From positions 868,001-932,000 of the forward strand of contig NZ_CP067378.1 in NCBI RefSeq assembly GCF_019565505.1: a stretch of DNA of 64,000 bases, written 5' to 3'. This stretch comes from Flavobacterium davisii (GTDB taxonomy: Bacteria > Bacteroidota > Bacteroidia > Flavobacteriales > Flavobacteriaceae). Below the pieces are notes generated by a model. The model worked only from the letters and a program-made list of their open reading frames with translations, searched no databases and had not been told where the DNA came from. The position numbers and the translations under genes are program-made. Positions 21,632 to 31,751 of this stretch are shown here, piece after piece; position 1 is the first letter of the stretch; each line of letters starts with the position of its first letter.

Positions 21632-22257
21632 ATCAATCGAATTTGATTTTGAAAACGTTCTTTTAAACGTACATCATGTGTTACTACAATCATAGCTGTT
21701 TGATACTCTTTAGCAATACTTTCTAATAGACTGGCCACTATCATTGTATTTTCATCATCCAAACTTGAAGTAGGCTCGTCTGCCAAAACTACTTTAGGTC
21801 TGTTTATTAGAGCTCTTGCAATAGACACTCGTTGTTGTTGTCCTATACTCAATTCATACGTTTTTTTATAAATATAATCTTCTAAACCTAAATATTTCAA
21901 AATTTCCTTAGCTCTAATAATATCCGTTTTTCCCTTTCCAAAATAGGAAGCCGTCAATACATTTTCTAATACATTAAAGGATTCTATAAAATAATTTTGT
22001 TGCAAAACAACACCTATATATTTCCCTCTAAAACGATCCCTTTCCCTTTCACTTAGAGATTGTAAAGCATAATTATCAATCAAAATTTCACCTGACCGAG
22101 GGAGTAACATTCCTCCTAATAAATGCAATAAAGTGGTTTTACCAACTCCTGAATTTCCTGTTAGTAATAATACTTGAGAAGCTAAACAAGTAAAATCAGG
22201 AAATTGAAATATTTTATGATCAGAATAACTATACTCTAACGCTTTAATTTGTATCAT
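21628..22257 (-). CDS. ABC transporter ATP-binding protein (LolD/MacB-type)
   Basis: 209 residues. Walker A is LTGNSGVGKTTLLHLL (residues 32-47), Q-loop near VVLQQNYF, ABC signature LSIGQQQRVSIARAL, Walker B VVLADEPTSSLD and the switch His in VVTHD. It overlaps the permease start by 4 bases and is adjacent to radC (0-base gap). It energises the FtsX-type permease encoded downstream. The set has no dedicated solute-binding protein in this window. Confidence 0.93.
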   Translation of the reverse strand: MIQIKALEYSYSDHKIFQFPDFTCLASQVLLLTGNSGVGKTTLLHLLGGMLLPRSGEILIDNYALQSLSERERDRFRGKYIGVVLQQNYFIESFNVLENVLTASYFGKGKTDIIRAKEILKYLGLEDYIYKKTYELSIGQQQRVSIARALINRPKVVLADEPTSSLDDENTMIVASLLESIAKEYQTAMIVVTHDVRLKERFQNQIRLI

Positions 22258-22941
22258 TTATAACAAGTTTTCATCAGCAAAGCTAAAATACGCCTTTTCT
22301 GTTATTATCAAATGATCTAATACTAAAATATCCAAATGCTTTCCTGCTTCTATCAACTTTTTTGTTAGTTGTATATCAGCATCACTGGGTTTTAGTTTCC
22401 CTGATGGATGATTATGAATTAGAATAATACCTGTAGCAAAGTAATCAAATGCTAATTTATAAACTAACCGAGTATCTACAATGGTTCCTGTAATACCGCC
22501 TTTGCTAATTTGTGTTTTATAAATTAATTTATTAGAGTTATTTAAAAATAGCACCCAAAATTCTTCGTGTGGCAATTCCCCTATTAAGGGATGCATTAAA
22601 AAATAAACTTGTGAACTCGTTGTTATTTTAAAAAATTCTCTTACTTCTTCTTCTTTCCGCCTACGTCCTAACTCTAAAGCGGCAGCTATAGACAATGCCT
22701 TTGCTTCTCCAACTCCTTTAAACTCCCTAAGCTGTTGGATAGATAACTTCCCTAATTGATGAAGGTTATTGTTTGTGGAAGCTAAAATGCGTCTACATAA
22801 TTGTACTGCACTTTCATTACGAGATCCTGAACCTATAAGAATAGCAAGTAGTTCGGAATCAGATAGTGTCATTTTCCCTTTTGTCAAGAATTTTTCACGT
22901 GGGCGATCATCTTTGGCCCATTTTTTAATTGGTGTATACAT
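22258..22941 (-). CDS. radC: RadC-family JAMM-domain protein
   Basis: 227 residues. An N-terminal helix-hairpin-helix region (residues 60-105, including LREFKGVGEAKALSIAAALELGRR) precedes a JAB/MPN domain with the zinc motif HNHPSGKLKPSDAD. Although named for DNA repair, RadC proteins have no firmly established role; the metal site suggests a hydrolase. First gene of the minus-strand run radC-ATPase-permease-DUF3299-like. Confidence 0.93.
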   Translation of the reverse strand: MYTPIKKWAKDDRPREKFLTKGKMTLSDSELLAILIGSGSRNESAVQLCRRILASTNNNLHQLGKLSIQQLREFKGVGEAKALSIAAALELGRRRKEEEVREFFKITTSSQVYFLMHPLIGELPHEEFWVLFLNNSNKLIYKTQISKGGITGTIVDTRLVYKLAFDYFATGIILIHNHPSGKLKPSDADIQLTKKLIEAGKHLDILVLDHLIITEKAYFSFADENLL

Positions 22942-23009
22942 AATTGATTGGCTTTTAACAACTTACAATTTACAGCTTTTTTAAAAAAATCACCCAAAAA
23001 ATATTTATT

Positions 23010-23028
23010 TTTATTTATTCTAAATAAA
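23010..23028. promoter_or_regulatory. Perfect palindrome TTTATTTA-N3-TAAATAAA upstream of TonB receptor
   Basis: An exact inverted repeat with 8-base arms and a 3-base centre (TTC), ending just before the -33 TTTG of the receptor promoter. The same arms recur perfectly at 27767-27785 upstream of the siderophore operon and imperfectly at 23069-23087. Probably an operator for an iron-responsive repressor such as Fur; the regulator's identity is inferred. Confidence 0.65.
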
Positions 23029-23060
23029 TTTGGTTATCAAACTTTTTATAGATTACTTTG
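23029..23060 (+). promoter_or_regulatory. Promoter of the siderophore-receptor gene
   Basis: TTTG at 23029-23032, a 20-base spacer and TTACTTTG at 23053-23060, one mismatch from TAnnTTTG. The 11-base core ATTACTTTGTC recurs exactly at the promoter of the siderophore operon (27748-27758). The element lies between two copies of the putative iron box. Confidence 0.65.
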
Positions 23061-23068
23061 TCATTATT

Positions 23069-23087
23069 TTTAATAAATCTAAATAAA
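23069..23087. promoter_or_regulatory. Second, imperfect iron-box-like palindrome
   Basis: TTTAATAA-ATC-TAAATAAA: right arm perfect, left arm 6 of 8, placed immediately before the ATG at 23089. Its position between the predicted transcription start and the start codon matches the perfect copy at 27767-27785. Confidence 0.5.
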
Positions 23088-23088
23088 T

Positions 23089-25193
23089 ATGAATAAGTCT
23101 ATTTTTATTATTCTATTAACCACGATGTCTATACATCTATACGGACAAAAAAAGAGAATCAAAAGAGATTCTATTAATAGTTTAAAAGAAATTTCGGTAT
23201 CTGGAACTGCAAACAAATTTGCCTCTAATAAGGTTTCAAGTAGTTTAAGATTGAAAACAGAAATTGCTAAAATCCCTCAAAATATTCAAATCGTAACAAA
23301 TGAACTCTTAAAAAGTCAAAACATTACCACGATGATGGAAAATGTAACACGTAACATAAGCGGAGCTCAAATGAACGAACATTTTGGTAATTACGCTAAT
23401 ATCAACATGAGAGGATTTAAACTTCCTTCATTTAGAAATGGTATGAACATAGATATCGGATATGGTCCGTTGGCAACCGACTTATCAATGGTAGAAAACA
23501 TTGAATTTGTAAAAGGACCATCTGGATTTATGACTTCAGCAGGAGCTCCAAGTGGTATTTATAATGTAGTAACTAAAAAGCCAACTAAAAGATCAATCAA
23601 TGAAATAGGTTTTTCAGGTGGAAGTTTTAATTTTTACAGAGGAAATTTAGATTCTGGCGGAGCATTAACCGAAAATGGCAAACTACAATATCGTTTTAAT
23701 GCTATGTATCAATTTTCAGAAACTAATAGGCAATTTGAAAACAATTCAAGATACAGTATTGTTCCTTCTCTTAAATATGAATTTAATGATAATACGTCCT
23801 TGACAACAGAATTCACTTATCAAAAAGCAAAACAAATGTTAAGTGCATCATACGTATTTGCTCCCGTAGAAAAGGGATTAGGTAGCTTAGACAGGGACAT
23901 TTCTCATATAGATCAAAACTACCCTAGCTCTGATATAGAAGAAGTTAATTTATTTGTAGATTTTAACCATAACTTTAGTAGTAAATGGTCTATCAATACT
24001 CAATATATGATTATGCAATATAACCAATTGGGATATACAAATTGGGTTTATGGCATACATCCTTCAGGATATACTCAAAGAATGCTTAATAATTTTGATA
24101 CAAAAGCATTAAATGAATTAGCCGTGTATATATAAATGGGGAAATATCTTTTTTAGGCACAACTCATAAATTATTAACAGGTATTGATTATAAAAAACTC
24201 AACAGTAAATACGACTGGTCCCACACCGCTACTTATGATGTAATTCCTTTCAATCTTTTCCAACCTGTTTATGGCAAAGCAGTCTATCCTGTATTTAACA
24301 GAGAGTCGGGATTAACAAATATTGGTAGTGGAACTGAATATACTTCTATCTATGCACAAGATGAAATATGGTTTCTAAAGGATCGTCTTAGAGTAACTCT
24401 GGCAGGACGTTATTTTAATGGAAAAACCAATGATGATTATAAAAATAGTGTTACCATAAAAAGAATAAGTCCAAGGGTCGGAATAAGTTTTGATATTACT
24501 AAAAACTTTAGCATATATTCCCAATATGACAATTCAATTATACCTAATTACGGTACAAATAAAGAAGGCAAATTATTTGATCCAGAATATGCTAATAATA
24601 TTGAAACAGGATTAAAAAAATCTTTTTTAAGAGACAAATTAAAAACAACATTATCTGTTTATCAAATTACAAAAAGAATGTATTAGTAGCTGACCCTAAT
24701 GATATTCTTAACAAATTACAATTGGGTAAAGTACGATCAGAAGGGGTAGAATTTGACATTCAAGGTCAATTATCACCTGAGTTAAATATTGTTTTAAATT
24801 ATGCCTTCACAGAAGTAAAAACAATTGAAGACATAAATCCATTAAATATTGGTAAAAGAATTGAAGGCCATTCTAAACATACAACCAATGGTTGGATTAA
24901 CTACAATTTTAAAGAGGATTCTTTTTTAAAAGGTTTTGGAACTATGTTAGGATATCAATATTTGATAGACCGTTCTACATCTAATTGGGGAGTAGACAAC
25001 AAAACTATATTACCTGATTATTTAAGATTAGATGCTGGCATTAATTGGAGATATAAAGGATTAAATTTAGCATTAAATGTAAATAATTTATTAAATAAAT
25101 ATCTTTATTCTGGAGGAATAGCTGGAACTGTTGCTTACTGGCAAAGTGAACCCGGGTAGAAACTGGAGAACTATGCTAACCTATAAATTTTAA
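23089..25193 (+). CDS. TonB-dependent siderophore receptor (three frameshifts)
   Basis: About 701 residues after correction at about 24131 (one base missing), 24671-24675 (one A missing) and 25151-25156 (one extra base in CCCGGG, where Pro-Gly codons CCNGG are expected). Signal peptide MNKSIFIILLTTMSIHLYGQ; then a TonB-box-like EISVSG; plug domain with NIQIVTNELLKSQ, IPQ, INMRGFKLPS and VEFVKGPSG-type strand; and a barrel ending in NWRTMLTYKF. It belongs to the FhuA/FecA-like class of ferric siderophore receptors. Two putative iron boxes precede it and a PepSY gene follows, consistent with uptake of the hydroxamate made by the operon at 27788-38188. Confidence 0.92.
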
Positions 25194-25251
25194 AATTTTC
25201 AAAAGCTTTAAGAAATATCAACATAAGTTTCTTAAAGCTTTATTAAATAAA

Positions 25252-26373
25252 ATGAAAATAAAAGACATTAAACAAAAAGCGCGAAAAATACATCTTTGGC
25301 TGGGGTTAACCTCAGGTCTCATTGTTTTCATAGTAGCCATTACAGGTGCTCTATATACATTTAAAGAAGAAATTCAAACATGGAATCAAGAACATCCTGT
25401 AATTAAAACACAAAACAAACCACTGCTAGTACCTACCGTACTAAAAAATATAGCTAAAAAAAAATTTCCTAATAAAGAATTACATGCTATAAAATATAAT
25501 GGAAATGATAAAGCGGTTGAAATCATATTCTATAAAAACGCTCCTAACTATCATATTACCTTATATTTAAATCCTTATAGCGGTAAAATCATTAAAATAA
25601 GTGATCTTAATACTGGTTTTTTCCATTTCATATTTGAAGGTCACATGTATTTATGGTTGCCACATTCTATTGGTCAAATTGTAGTTGCAACAGCCACGTT
25701 AGTATTCTTATTTATGATTATCACAGGCCTTGTACTTTGGTTACCTAAAAGAAGTAAAGAAATAAAAAAAAGGATATGGTTTCAATGGAAAGAAGGAATA
25801 AAATGGAAAAGAAAAAATTTTGATTTACACAATATAATAGGTCTCTATACTTCTCTATTTGCCTTAATTTTTATTATTACAGGATTAGTTTGGGGATTTC
25901 CTTTGCTTGGCTATTTGTACTACAAAGCAGTTGGAGGAGAAAAATCAATGATTTATCAAGAACCTTTATCTTCTTATAAAAAGATTAAGACTAAAAACAA
26001 TTTGTTTCCTATAGACAACGCTTGGTTCATTATGAAATCAGAGTATCCAAAAGCTAAATCAATTGAAATTCATCCTCCAACAAATGACAGTACTTCTATA
26101 GCTTGTAATTCAAATCCAGACGACTATACTCTTTGGAAAACAGATTATCGCTATTTTGATCAGTATACTCTGGAAGAAAAAAAAGTTGACCATTTATGGA
26201 GTCAATTTAAAGATGCTGATAATGCAGATAAACTCCTACGTATGAATTATGATATACATACAGGTGCTATTGCTGGATTAGCAGGGAAAATTTTTGCTTT
26301 TTTAATAAGTCTTTTAATAGCATCATTACCTATTACTGGTATATTAATTTGGTGGGGACGTAAAAACAAATAA
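25252..26373 (+). CDS. PepSY-associated transmembrane protein (siderophore-iron reductase-like)
   Basis: 373 residues with about four membrane segments (residues 16-40, 135-160, 195-225 and 340-365). The first is preceded by ARKIHLWLGLTSGLIVFIVAITGALYTFKEE, an opening typical of PepSY_TM proteins; conserved His residues in HLWLG, FHFIFEGHMYLWLPHSIG and DLHNIIG could ligate haem. Proteins of this type next to TonB receptors are thought to reduce or release iron from ferric siderophores in the inner membrane. It begins 58 bases after the receptor stop; co-transcription is likely. Confidence 0.85.
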   Translation: MKIKDIKQKARKIHLWLGLTSGLIVFIVAITGALYTFKEEIQTWNQEHPVIKTQNKPLLVPTVLKNIAKKKFPNKELHAIKYNGNDKAVEIIFYKNAPNYHITLYLNPYSGKIIKISDLNTGFFHFIFEGHMYLWLPHSIGQIVVATATLVFLFMIITGLVLWLPKRSKEIKKRIWFQWKEGIKWKRKNFDLHNIIGLYTSLFALIFIITGLVWGFPLLGYLYYKAVGGEKSMIYQEPLSSYKKIKTKNNLFPIDNAWFIMKSEYPKAKSIEIHPPTNDSTSIACNSNPDDYTLWKTDYRYFDQYTLEEKKVDHLWSQFKDADNADKLLRMNYDIHTGAIAGLAGKIFAFLISLLIASLPITGILIWWGRKNK

Positions 26374-26375
26374 TT

Positions 26376-26723
26376 ATGTGTTGCAACTATTCAATCGTTA
26401 ACAAAACAAACAATGGTATGCTTATCTTTTTAAGAGGTTGCCAAAAATATCAACTAACTTTTAACAATTTAAACTTTAGCATGTCTACTGAAGAATTAAA
26501 TGCTTTTTATAAATATTTAAGAAGAATGAACCCCGTATATTGGGAAAAAGAATATGAATATTCCGTGTACGAAAAAAAGATTCCTATTCCAACACTTCAA
26601 GATAATTTTATTATTATGATCAATAGAGTAGAATTATTTGAATTACAAATTTTAACAAAACCGAATAAAACTCAAATTTTTAAAATAGTTGAAAATCAAA
26701 TTTTATCTATCAATTGGAATTAA
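26376..26723 (+). CDS. Small cytosolic protein, DUF6686-like
   Basis: 115 residues, 2 bases after the PepSY gene. It opens MCCNYSIVNKTNNGMLIFL and contains NNLNFSMSTEELNAFYKYL and KKIPIPTLQDNF, a pattern I associate with small Bacteroidota proteins that occur next to iron-uptake genes. No signal peptide. The vicinal Cys at residues 2-3 could ligate metal. Function unknown. Confidence 0.7.
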   Translation: MCCNYSIVNKTNNGMLIFLRGCQKYQLTFNNLNFSMSTEELNAFYKYLRRMNPVYWEKEYEYSVYEKKIPIPTLQDNFIIMINRVELFELQILTKPNKTQIFKIVENQILSINWN

Positions 26724-26758
26724 GTATTTTATAAACAGACTATAAACTTCTTTAATGT

Positions 26759-27373
26759 TTGAAAACAACCGCTATACTAGATTCTCCAACACTATTCAGA
26801 AAGGCATTGAATTCTTTTATGCTCAAATTATTAATTAAATCTAAAAATTATGAACTAGATACTTTTTATCAACTAGAAAACTTATTACAAAAAACAACAA
26901 TAAACTACCTTTTTTTTGATCCTACTAATTTTAATGAAGATTTACTGAATCAAATTATTAATCTAAAAAAAGAAAATAAAATCCTAAAACTCATTATCAT
27001 AACATCTAACGAAACTTATATTAGAAATAATTTAGGACTAGAGTCCAAGATTCTAACCTTTATTGATTCTATTATTAGTAAAGATTGTTCTGAATCTCAA
27101 ATCATTGAATTATTTCATTATATTGACAAAAATGAATTCTTTTTCCCTTCAAAAAGTATTTTCAAACAAATTGATTTCAATTTAACGAAACAAGAACGTT
27201 GCATTTTAAAAATGCTTACGGAAGGTAAGAGTAATGAACAAATTTCAAATGACCTTTGTATCAGTATTCATACTTTTCGCACACATAGAAAAAATATCAT
27301 GAAGAAAGTAGGCGTTAACACCACTACTGATCTAATTTTATATAGCCTAAAAAACAATATTACAAATAACTAA
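26759..27373 (+). CDS. LuxR-type transcription regulator with degenerate receiver
   Basis: 204 residues from a TTG start at 26759. The N-terminal half resembles a receiver fold (strand-helix pattern, with LIIITSNE near residue 80) but lacks the standard acidic phosphorylation pocket: the position after the third strand is FFDPTN. The C-terminal half is a LuxR/GerE HTH (LTKQERCILKMLTEGKSNEQISNDLCISIHTFRTHRKNIMKKVGV). No sensor kinase is adjacent. It lies between the receptor operon and the siderophore operon and could control either. The start is not well fixed. Confidence 0.8.
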   Translation: MKTTAILDSPTLFRKALNSFMLKLLIKSKNYELDTFYQLENLLQKTTINYLFFDPTNFNEDLLNQIINLKKENKILKLIIITSNETYIRNNLGLESKILTFIDSIISKDCSESQIIELFHYIDKNEFFFPSKSIFKQIDFNLTKQERCILKMLTEGKSNEQISNDLCISIHTFRTHRKNIMKKVGVNTTTDLILYSLKNNITNN

Positions 27374-27397
27374 AAAATAGAACTATCTATTTTTAAC

Positions 27398-27430
27398 TAA
27401 AGCCTTCTTAATATAAATAAGAGGGCTTTA
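27398..27430 (+). terminator. Hairpin after the LuxR-type gene
   Basis: Arms TAAAGCCTTCTTA (27398-27410) and TAAGAGGGCTTTA (27418-27430) pair with a single G-T wobble around a 7-base loop, 24 bases after the gene stop. The remaining intergenic sequence to 27720 is AT-rich and holds no gene. Confidence 0.75.
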
Positions 27431-27724
27431 GTCATTTATAATAAAAACAATATCTAAAAGAGAAAACAAATGATCAACCTTATCTATTTTTTGCTCTTAC
27501 TTATTTCGTTCTAAACTCGCTTTTTTAGTAGAAATGAAAAATTGTGATCTTTTAAAACAACCTAATTAAAGACAAAAAATGATGTATTTTTTAAAATTCA
27601 AAGTCTTTTATATTTATGATCAATTTCTATCGCATAATATGGTTTAAATCATAAAGTTTAAAAATACCCAATATAAGGTATTTCAATACCATTATAATAT
27701 TAAAAAAAAGCCCCTATTTATGGT

Positions 27725-27785
27725 ATTGATTAATCCAATTTGTAAGTATTACTTTGTCTTGTAATTTTTATTTAATCTAAATAAA
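27725..27785 (+). promoter_or_regulatory. Promoter and perfect palindromic operator of the siderophore operon
   Basis: ATTG (27725-27728, one mismatch from TTTG), a 20-base spacer and TTACTTTG (27749-27756) form the promoter. The perfect palindrome TTTATTTA-ATC-TAAATAAA at 27767-27785 ends 2 bases before the start codon at 27788. Both the promoter core and the palindrome match the receptor promoter at 23010-23087, so the two transcripts are probably co-regulated by iron. Confidence 0.65.
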
Positions 27786-27787
27786 TC

Positions 27788-29325
27788 ATGAGCGAAGTGG
27801 TTTCAACTATCAAAACTAAACCTAAAGAAGAAAATAAACACTTGTTAAACAATGACATACATATATTTTCTGATAAAAAAAAAGAACTTAAGCCTTTACA
27901 AAAAAAGTATGAAAAGGGCTATAAAACAAATTATTAAGAATAATGAAAAAGAACAACTCCTTATACAGGAAAAAGCATTTCGTCATTACATCATTTAATA
28001 AGTCAAATAGATCTATATGATAACGAAAATGGTTTACCTTTAAAAGAGGTATTAAACGAAATTCAAAAAATATACCTTGATGACTGTATTCTTTTTCATC
28101 ATCCAAAATATGTTGCACATCTAAACTGTCCGATCCTTACTCCTACCCTTGTAGCTGAAGCCTTCATTTCTTCTTTAAATTCTTCTATGGATACTTGGGA
28201 TCAAAGTACAGGAGGTACTTACATTGAATTAAAACTAATTGAATGGACGCTTCAACTATTAAATTATCCTAAAAATGGGGAAGGTATTTTTACAAGTGGA
28301 GGTACTCAATCCAATTTAATGGGCCTTTTATTAGCTAGAGATCATTATATCAAAACAAGATATAATATAAATCCTGTTATGGAAGGTTTACCAGCAGAAG
28401 CCTCAAAATTTAAGGTACTTTGCTCTGAAGTAAGTCATTTTAGTTTAAAAAGAATCTTAGTTTATTAGGATTAGGCCAAAATGCTGTAATTCAAGTTCCT
28501 GTTGATAAAAATTTTAAAATGAATATCAACGAACTCAAAAACAAAATAGCTCAATTAAAAGCTAATGGTGATATTCCTATAGCCATTGTTGGAACAGCAG
28601 GCACCACTGATTTTGGCTCTATAGATCCATTAGTAGAAATAGCTGCTATAGCCAAAGAAAACGATATTTGGTTTCATGTGGATGCAGCTTATGGAGGTGG
28701 TTTACTAATAAGTGATATTCATAAAAACAAATTAAAAGGAATTGAATTTTCTGATTCTGTTACGATAGATTATCATAAAACCTTTTATCAACCAGTGAGT
28801 TCTAGTGGTTTTTTTATGCGAGACAAATCATTTGTTGATTATATAAAATACCATGCTGACTATCTAAATTCTAAAGAACAAGAAGATGAAGGTATTCCCA
28901 ATATGGTAAAAAAATCAATCCAAACAACCAGACGATTTGATGCCCTTAAACTATGGTTTACTCTTCGTTGTATAGGGGTAAAAGGATTAAGTTCTTACTT
29001 AGAAACTTCTATCGAAAATGCGCTTTATACAGCTCATATATTAAAAAACAGAAATGATTTTGAAATCATTCATCAACCCGAAATTAGCGCAATTGTTTTT
29101 AGATATACTCCTTTTGAAGACAAATACAATTCTTATTGTAATCTAAACTCTTATATAAGAAAAGCCATTTTTAATGAAGGTAAGGCTATCATAACAAGCA
29201 CAAAAGTAAACGAAAAGGTTTTCTTAAAATTCACGCTTTTAAATCCTTTAACAACTACAAATGACATTGATGAAATAATTGATTTAATCATCTATCACGG
29301 TCAACAATATTCAATTAAAAATTAA
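27788..29325 (+). CDS. PLP-dependent group II decarboxylase, DesA/BibA-like lysine decarboxylase (three frameshifts)
   Basis: About 512 residues after removing one A from the run at 27875-27883 and adding one base at 27978-27980 and one A at 28447-28451. The PLP-enzyme motifs are present: GGTQSNLMGLLLARD, HVDAAYGGGL (the Asp that holds the pyridine nitrogen) and DYHKTFYQPVSS, with the Schiff-base Lys. It belongs to the aromatic/diaminobutyrate decarboxylase family. With the hydroxylase and NIS synthetases downstream, it should make cadaverine from lysine, as DesA does in the desferrioxamine pathway. Diaminobutyrate or another basic amino acid is also possible. First gene of the operon. Confidence 0.85.
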
Positions 29326-29331
29326 AACTTT

Positions 29332-30656
29332 ATGGAAAATAATAAGATATATGACTTCATTGCAATTGGCGTAGGTCCATTTAATCTTGGATTAGCTTGT
29401 TTAACTAATCCTATTAAAGAATTAAATGGTTTGTTTTTTGATAAGAATGACACATTTGATTGGCATCCGGTATGTTATTACAGGACACTACTTTACAAAT
29501 TCCTTTTCTAGCTGATTTAGTTACACTAGCTGACCCTACAAGCTCTTTTAGTTTTTTAAACTATATTAAAGAAAAAGGAAAAATTTATTCTTTCTACATT
29601 CGTGAAAATTTCTTACTACTACGTAATGAATACAATCAATACTGCCAATGGGCTATAAGTAAACTCTCTAATGTTCATTTTGGCAAAGAGGTTACAACAA
29701 TAGATTATAATGAACAAGAAAAGATTTATTTAGTTACCGTACAAGATACAAAAAGTAAAAAAGTAAATGTTTACGCTTGTCGCAAACTTGTTTTAGGTAC
29801 AGGAACGACTCCTTATATTCCTAAATCATGTAATTCACTCAAAAACAAGGCCATTCACTCTTCAGAATACTTAACTAATAAAGAACAACTTCAATCCAAA
29901 AAATCTATAACTGTTTTAGGAAGCGGTCAGAGCGCAGCAGAAGTTTTTAATGACCTATTGCAGGAAATAGACATTCATGGCTATCAACTTAACTGGATTA
30001 CACGTTCTCCTCGTTTTTTCCCGATGGATTACAGTAAATTAACGCTTGAAATGACCTCTCCTGAGTATGTTGATTATTTTTATAATTTACCAGAAGCCAA
30101 ACGAGATCATTTAATTCATAATCAAAAAGAATTATACAAAGGAATCAACAAAGATTTAATAGGTAGCATTTTTGATACTATATATTACAAAAAAGTCCTT
30201 CATCCTATTGATGTAAATTTAAGAACAAATGCCGCTTGCATTAATTCAACATATAATGAAATTACTCAAAATTTTGAATTAGAACTACATCACGTTGAAC
30301 AAGACGAACACTTTAAACATACTACTGAGGCTTTAGTACTAGCAACTGGATATTCTAGCACAATTCCTTCTTTTATCCAAGACATTAACCACCGAATTAA
30401 CTGGGATAACAAAGGGCGTTATGCAACGAATCGCAACTATACAATTGATATAGAAAGTTCTGAAATTTTTGTTCAAAATGCAGAGCTACACACACATGGT
30501 TTTGTAACTCCTGACTTAGGAATGGCTTGTTATAGAAACTCTTATATCATTAAAGAAATGGTAGGTAAAGAAATTTATCCTATTGAAAAACAAATTGCTT
30601 TCCAACAATTTGGTATTACCGAAACGGAAAAACAAAAATCAAACCTAAAAGCATAA
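29332..30656 (+). CDS. Flavin-dependent diamine/lysine N-hydroxylase, DesB/IucD-like (one frameshift at CCNGG)
   Basis: True start ATG at 29332 (MENNKIYDFIAIGVGPFNLG), giving 441 residues after one base is restored between 29468 and 29469, where CATCC|GGT stands for the conserved FDWHPGMLL. The FAD motif GVGPFNLGLA (residues 14-23), NADPH motif VLGSGQSAAEVF and the C-terminal LATGYSS motif define the SidA/IucD/PvdA N-hydroxylase family. It would hydroxylate cadaverine (or lysine) for hydroxamate formation. It starts 6 bases after the decarboxylase and overlaps the next gene by 1 base. Confidence 0.92.
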
Positions 30657-31740
30657 TGGGATTCACAAACAATAGAATTGCTGCAATAGATTTTACTAGA
30701 GGTATAAGTGTTTTCTTTTTAATTATTGTGCATACCATGCTCATATACGGAACACTCGAAACTCAAACAGAAACAACGATAGGTCAAATTATTATTTGGC
30801 TAGGACGTGGAGCTGCTATGTACCTTATTGCTATGGGAATATCATTTACATTTTCCAGAAGACAATCCTTTTATACCATCATTAAAAGAGCCTTCTATCT
30901 ATTATTTATAGGATATTCATTAAATTTTGTAAAATTCATAATCCCCGAATTTATATTCGGTGGATTACCTTATCGTTTTTTAAATGCTTATCATTTAAAA
31001 ACACAATCCCTTGAAACTTCACTATTTTTTTTAGGCCTTGGAGACATCTTGCAATTGGCAGGAATAAGTTTGTTATTAATAGCTTTTATAAATCAAATAT
31101 CAAATAATAAATGGCTATACTTTCTTTTAGGACTCTCTATTATGATCCTATCTAAGGAGCTAAGTGGGTTTAAAACAAACATCATAGGATTAGAATATAT
31201 ATGCCATTTATTCTTTAGTAATCAGTACAATGTTTATTTTCCCGTATTCCCTTGGAGTGCCTTTATTTTTATGGGGGTCTTTTTGGGTAAACAATTAAAA
31301 GAAATCAATAATGATACTCAAATCTTCTTTAAGAACTTGGCATTACAGAGTTTGGGACTAATTGTACTAGGTCTTTCACTTGTTCTTACAAATTATAAAT
31401 ATCATTTTGGTGATTATTATCATTTAGGTCCTGGAGGAAGTATTATTCTACTAGGAATTATGATGCTCTGCTTTTGGATAGCAAATCAATTAGTTAAACT
31501 CTTTAATCCTAACTCCCCTTTTTTAATATTATAATCTATCTAAGTAAAAATACTACTAGTATTTATTTTATTCAATGGACCTTAATTAACTGGGGTATGT
31601 ATGTTTTCGGATTTTGGAGCTTGCATCAGTGGAGTGTTTTAGCATTAATAGTTTTGTTTACAGTACTAACCCTTATAACAAATATTCTATATAGAAAATT
31701 AAAATTACTAAGAATTATTTCATTTGAAAATAATCTATAA
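30656..31740 (+). CDS. Polytopic membrane protein, DUF1624/HGSNAT-like acyltransferase (one frameshift)
   Basis: About 361 residues with roughly ten membrane segments after adding one T in 31519-31524. The N-terminal motif RIAAIDFTRGISVFFLIIVH is typical of DUF1624 (heparan-glucosaminide N-acetyltransferase-like) and related DUF418 proteins. These move acyl groups across a membrane in some members. It overlaps the hydroxylase stop by one base and ends 11 bases before the fused synthetase gene, so it is a true member of the siderophore operon. It could acylate the siderophore or help export it; neither is proven. Confidence 0.7.
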
Positions 31741-31751
31741 ACACTTAAAAA

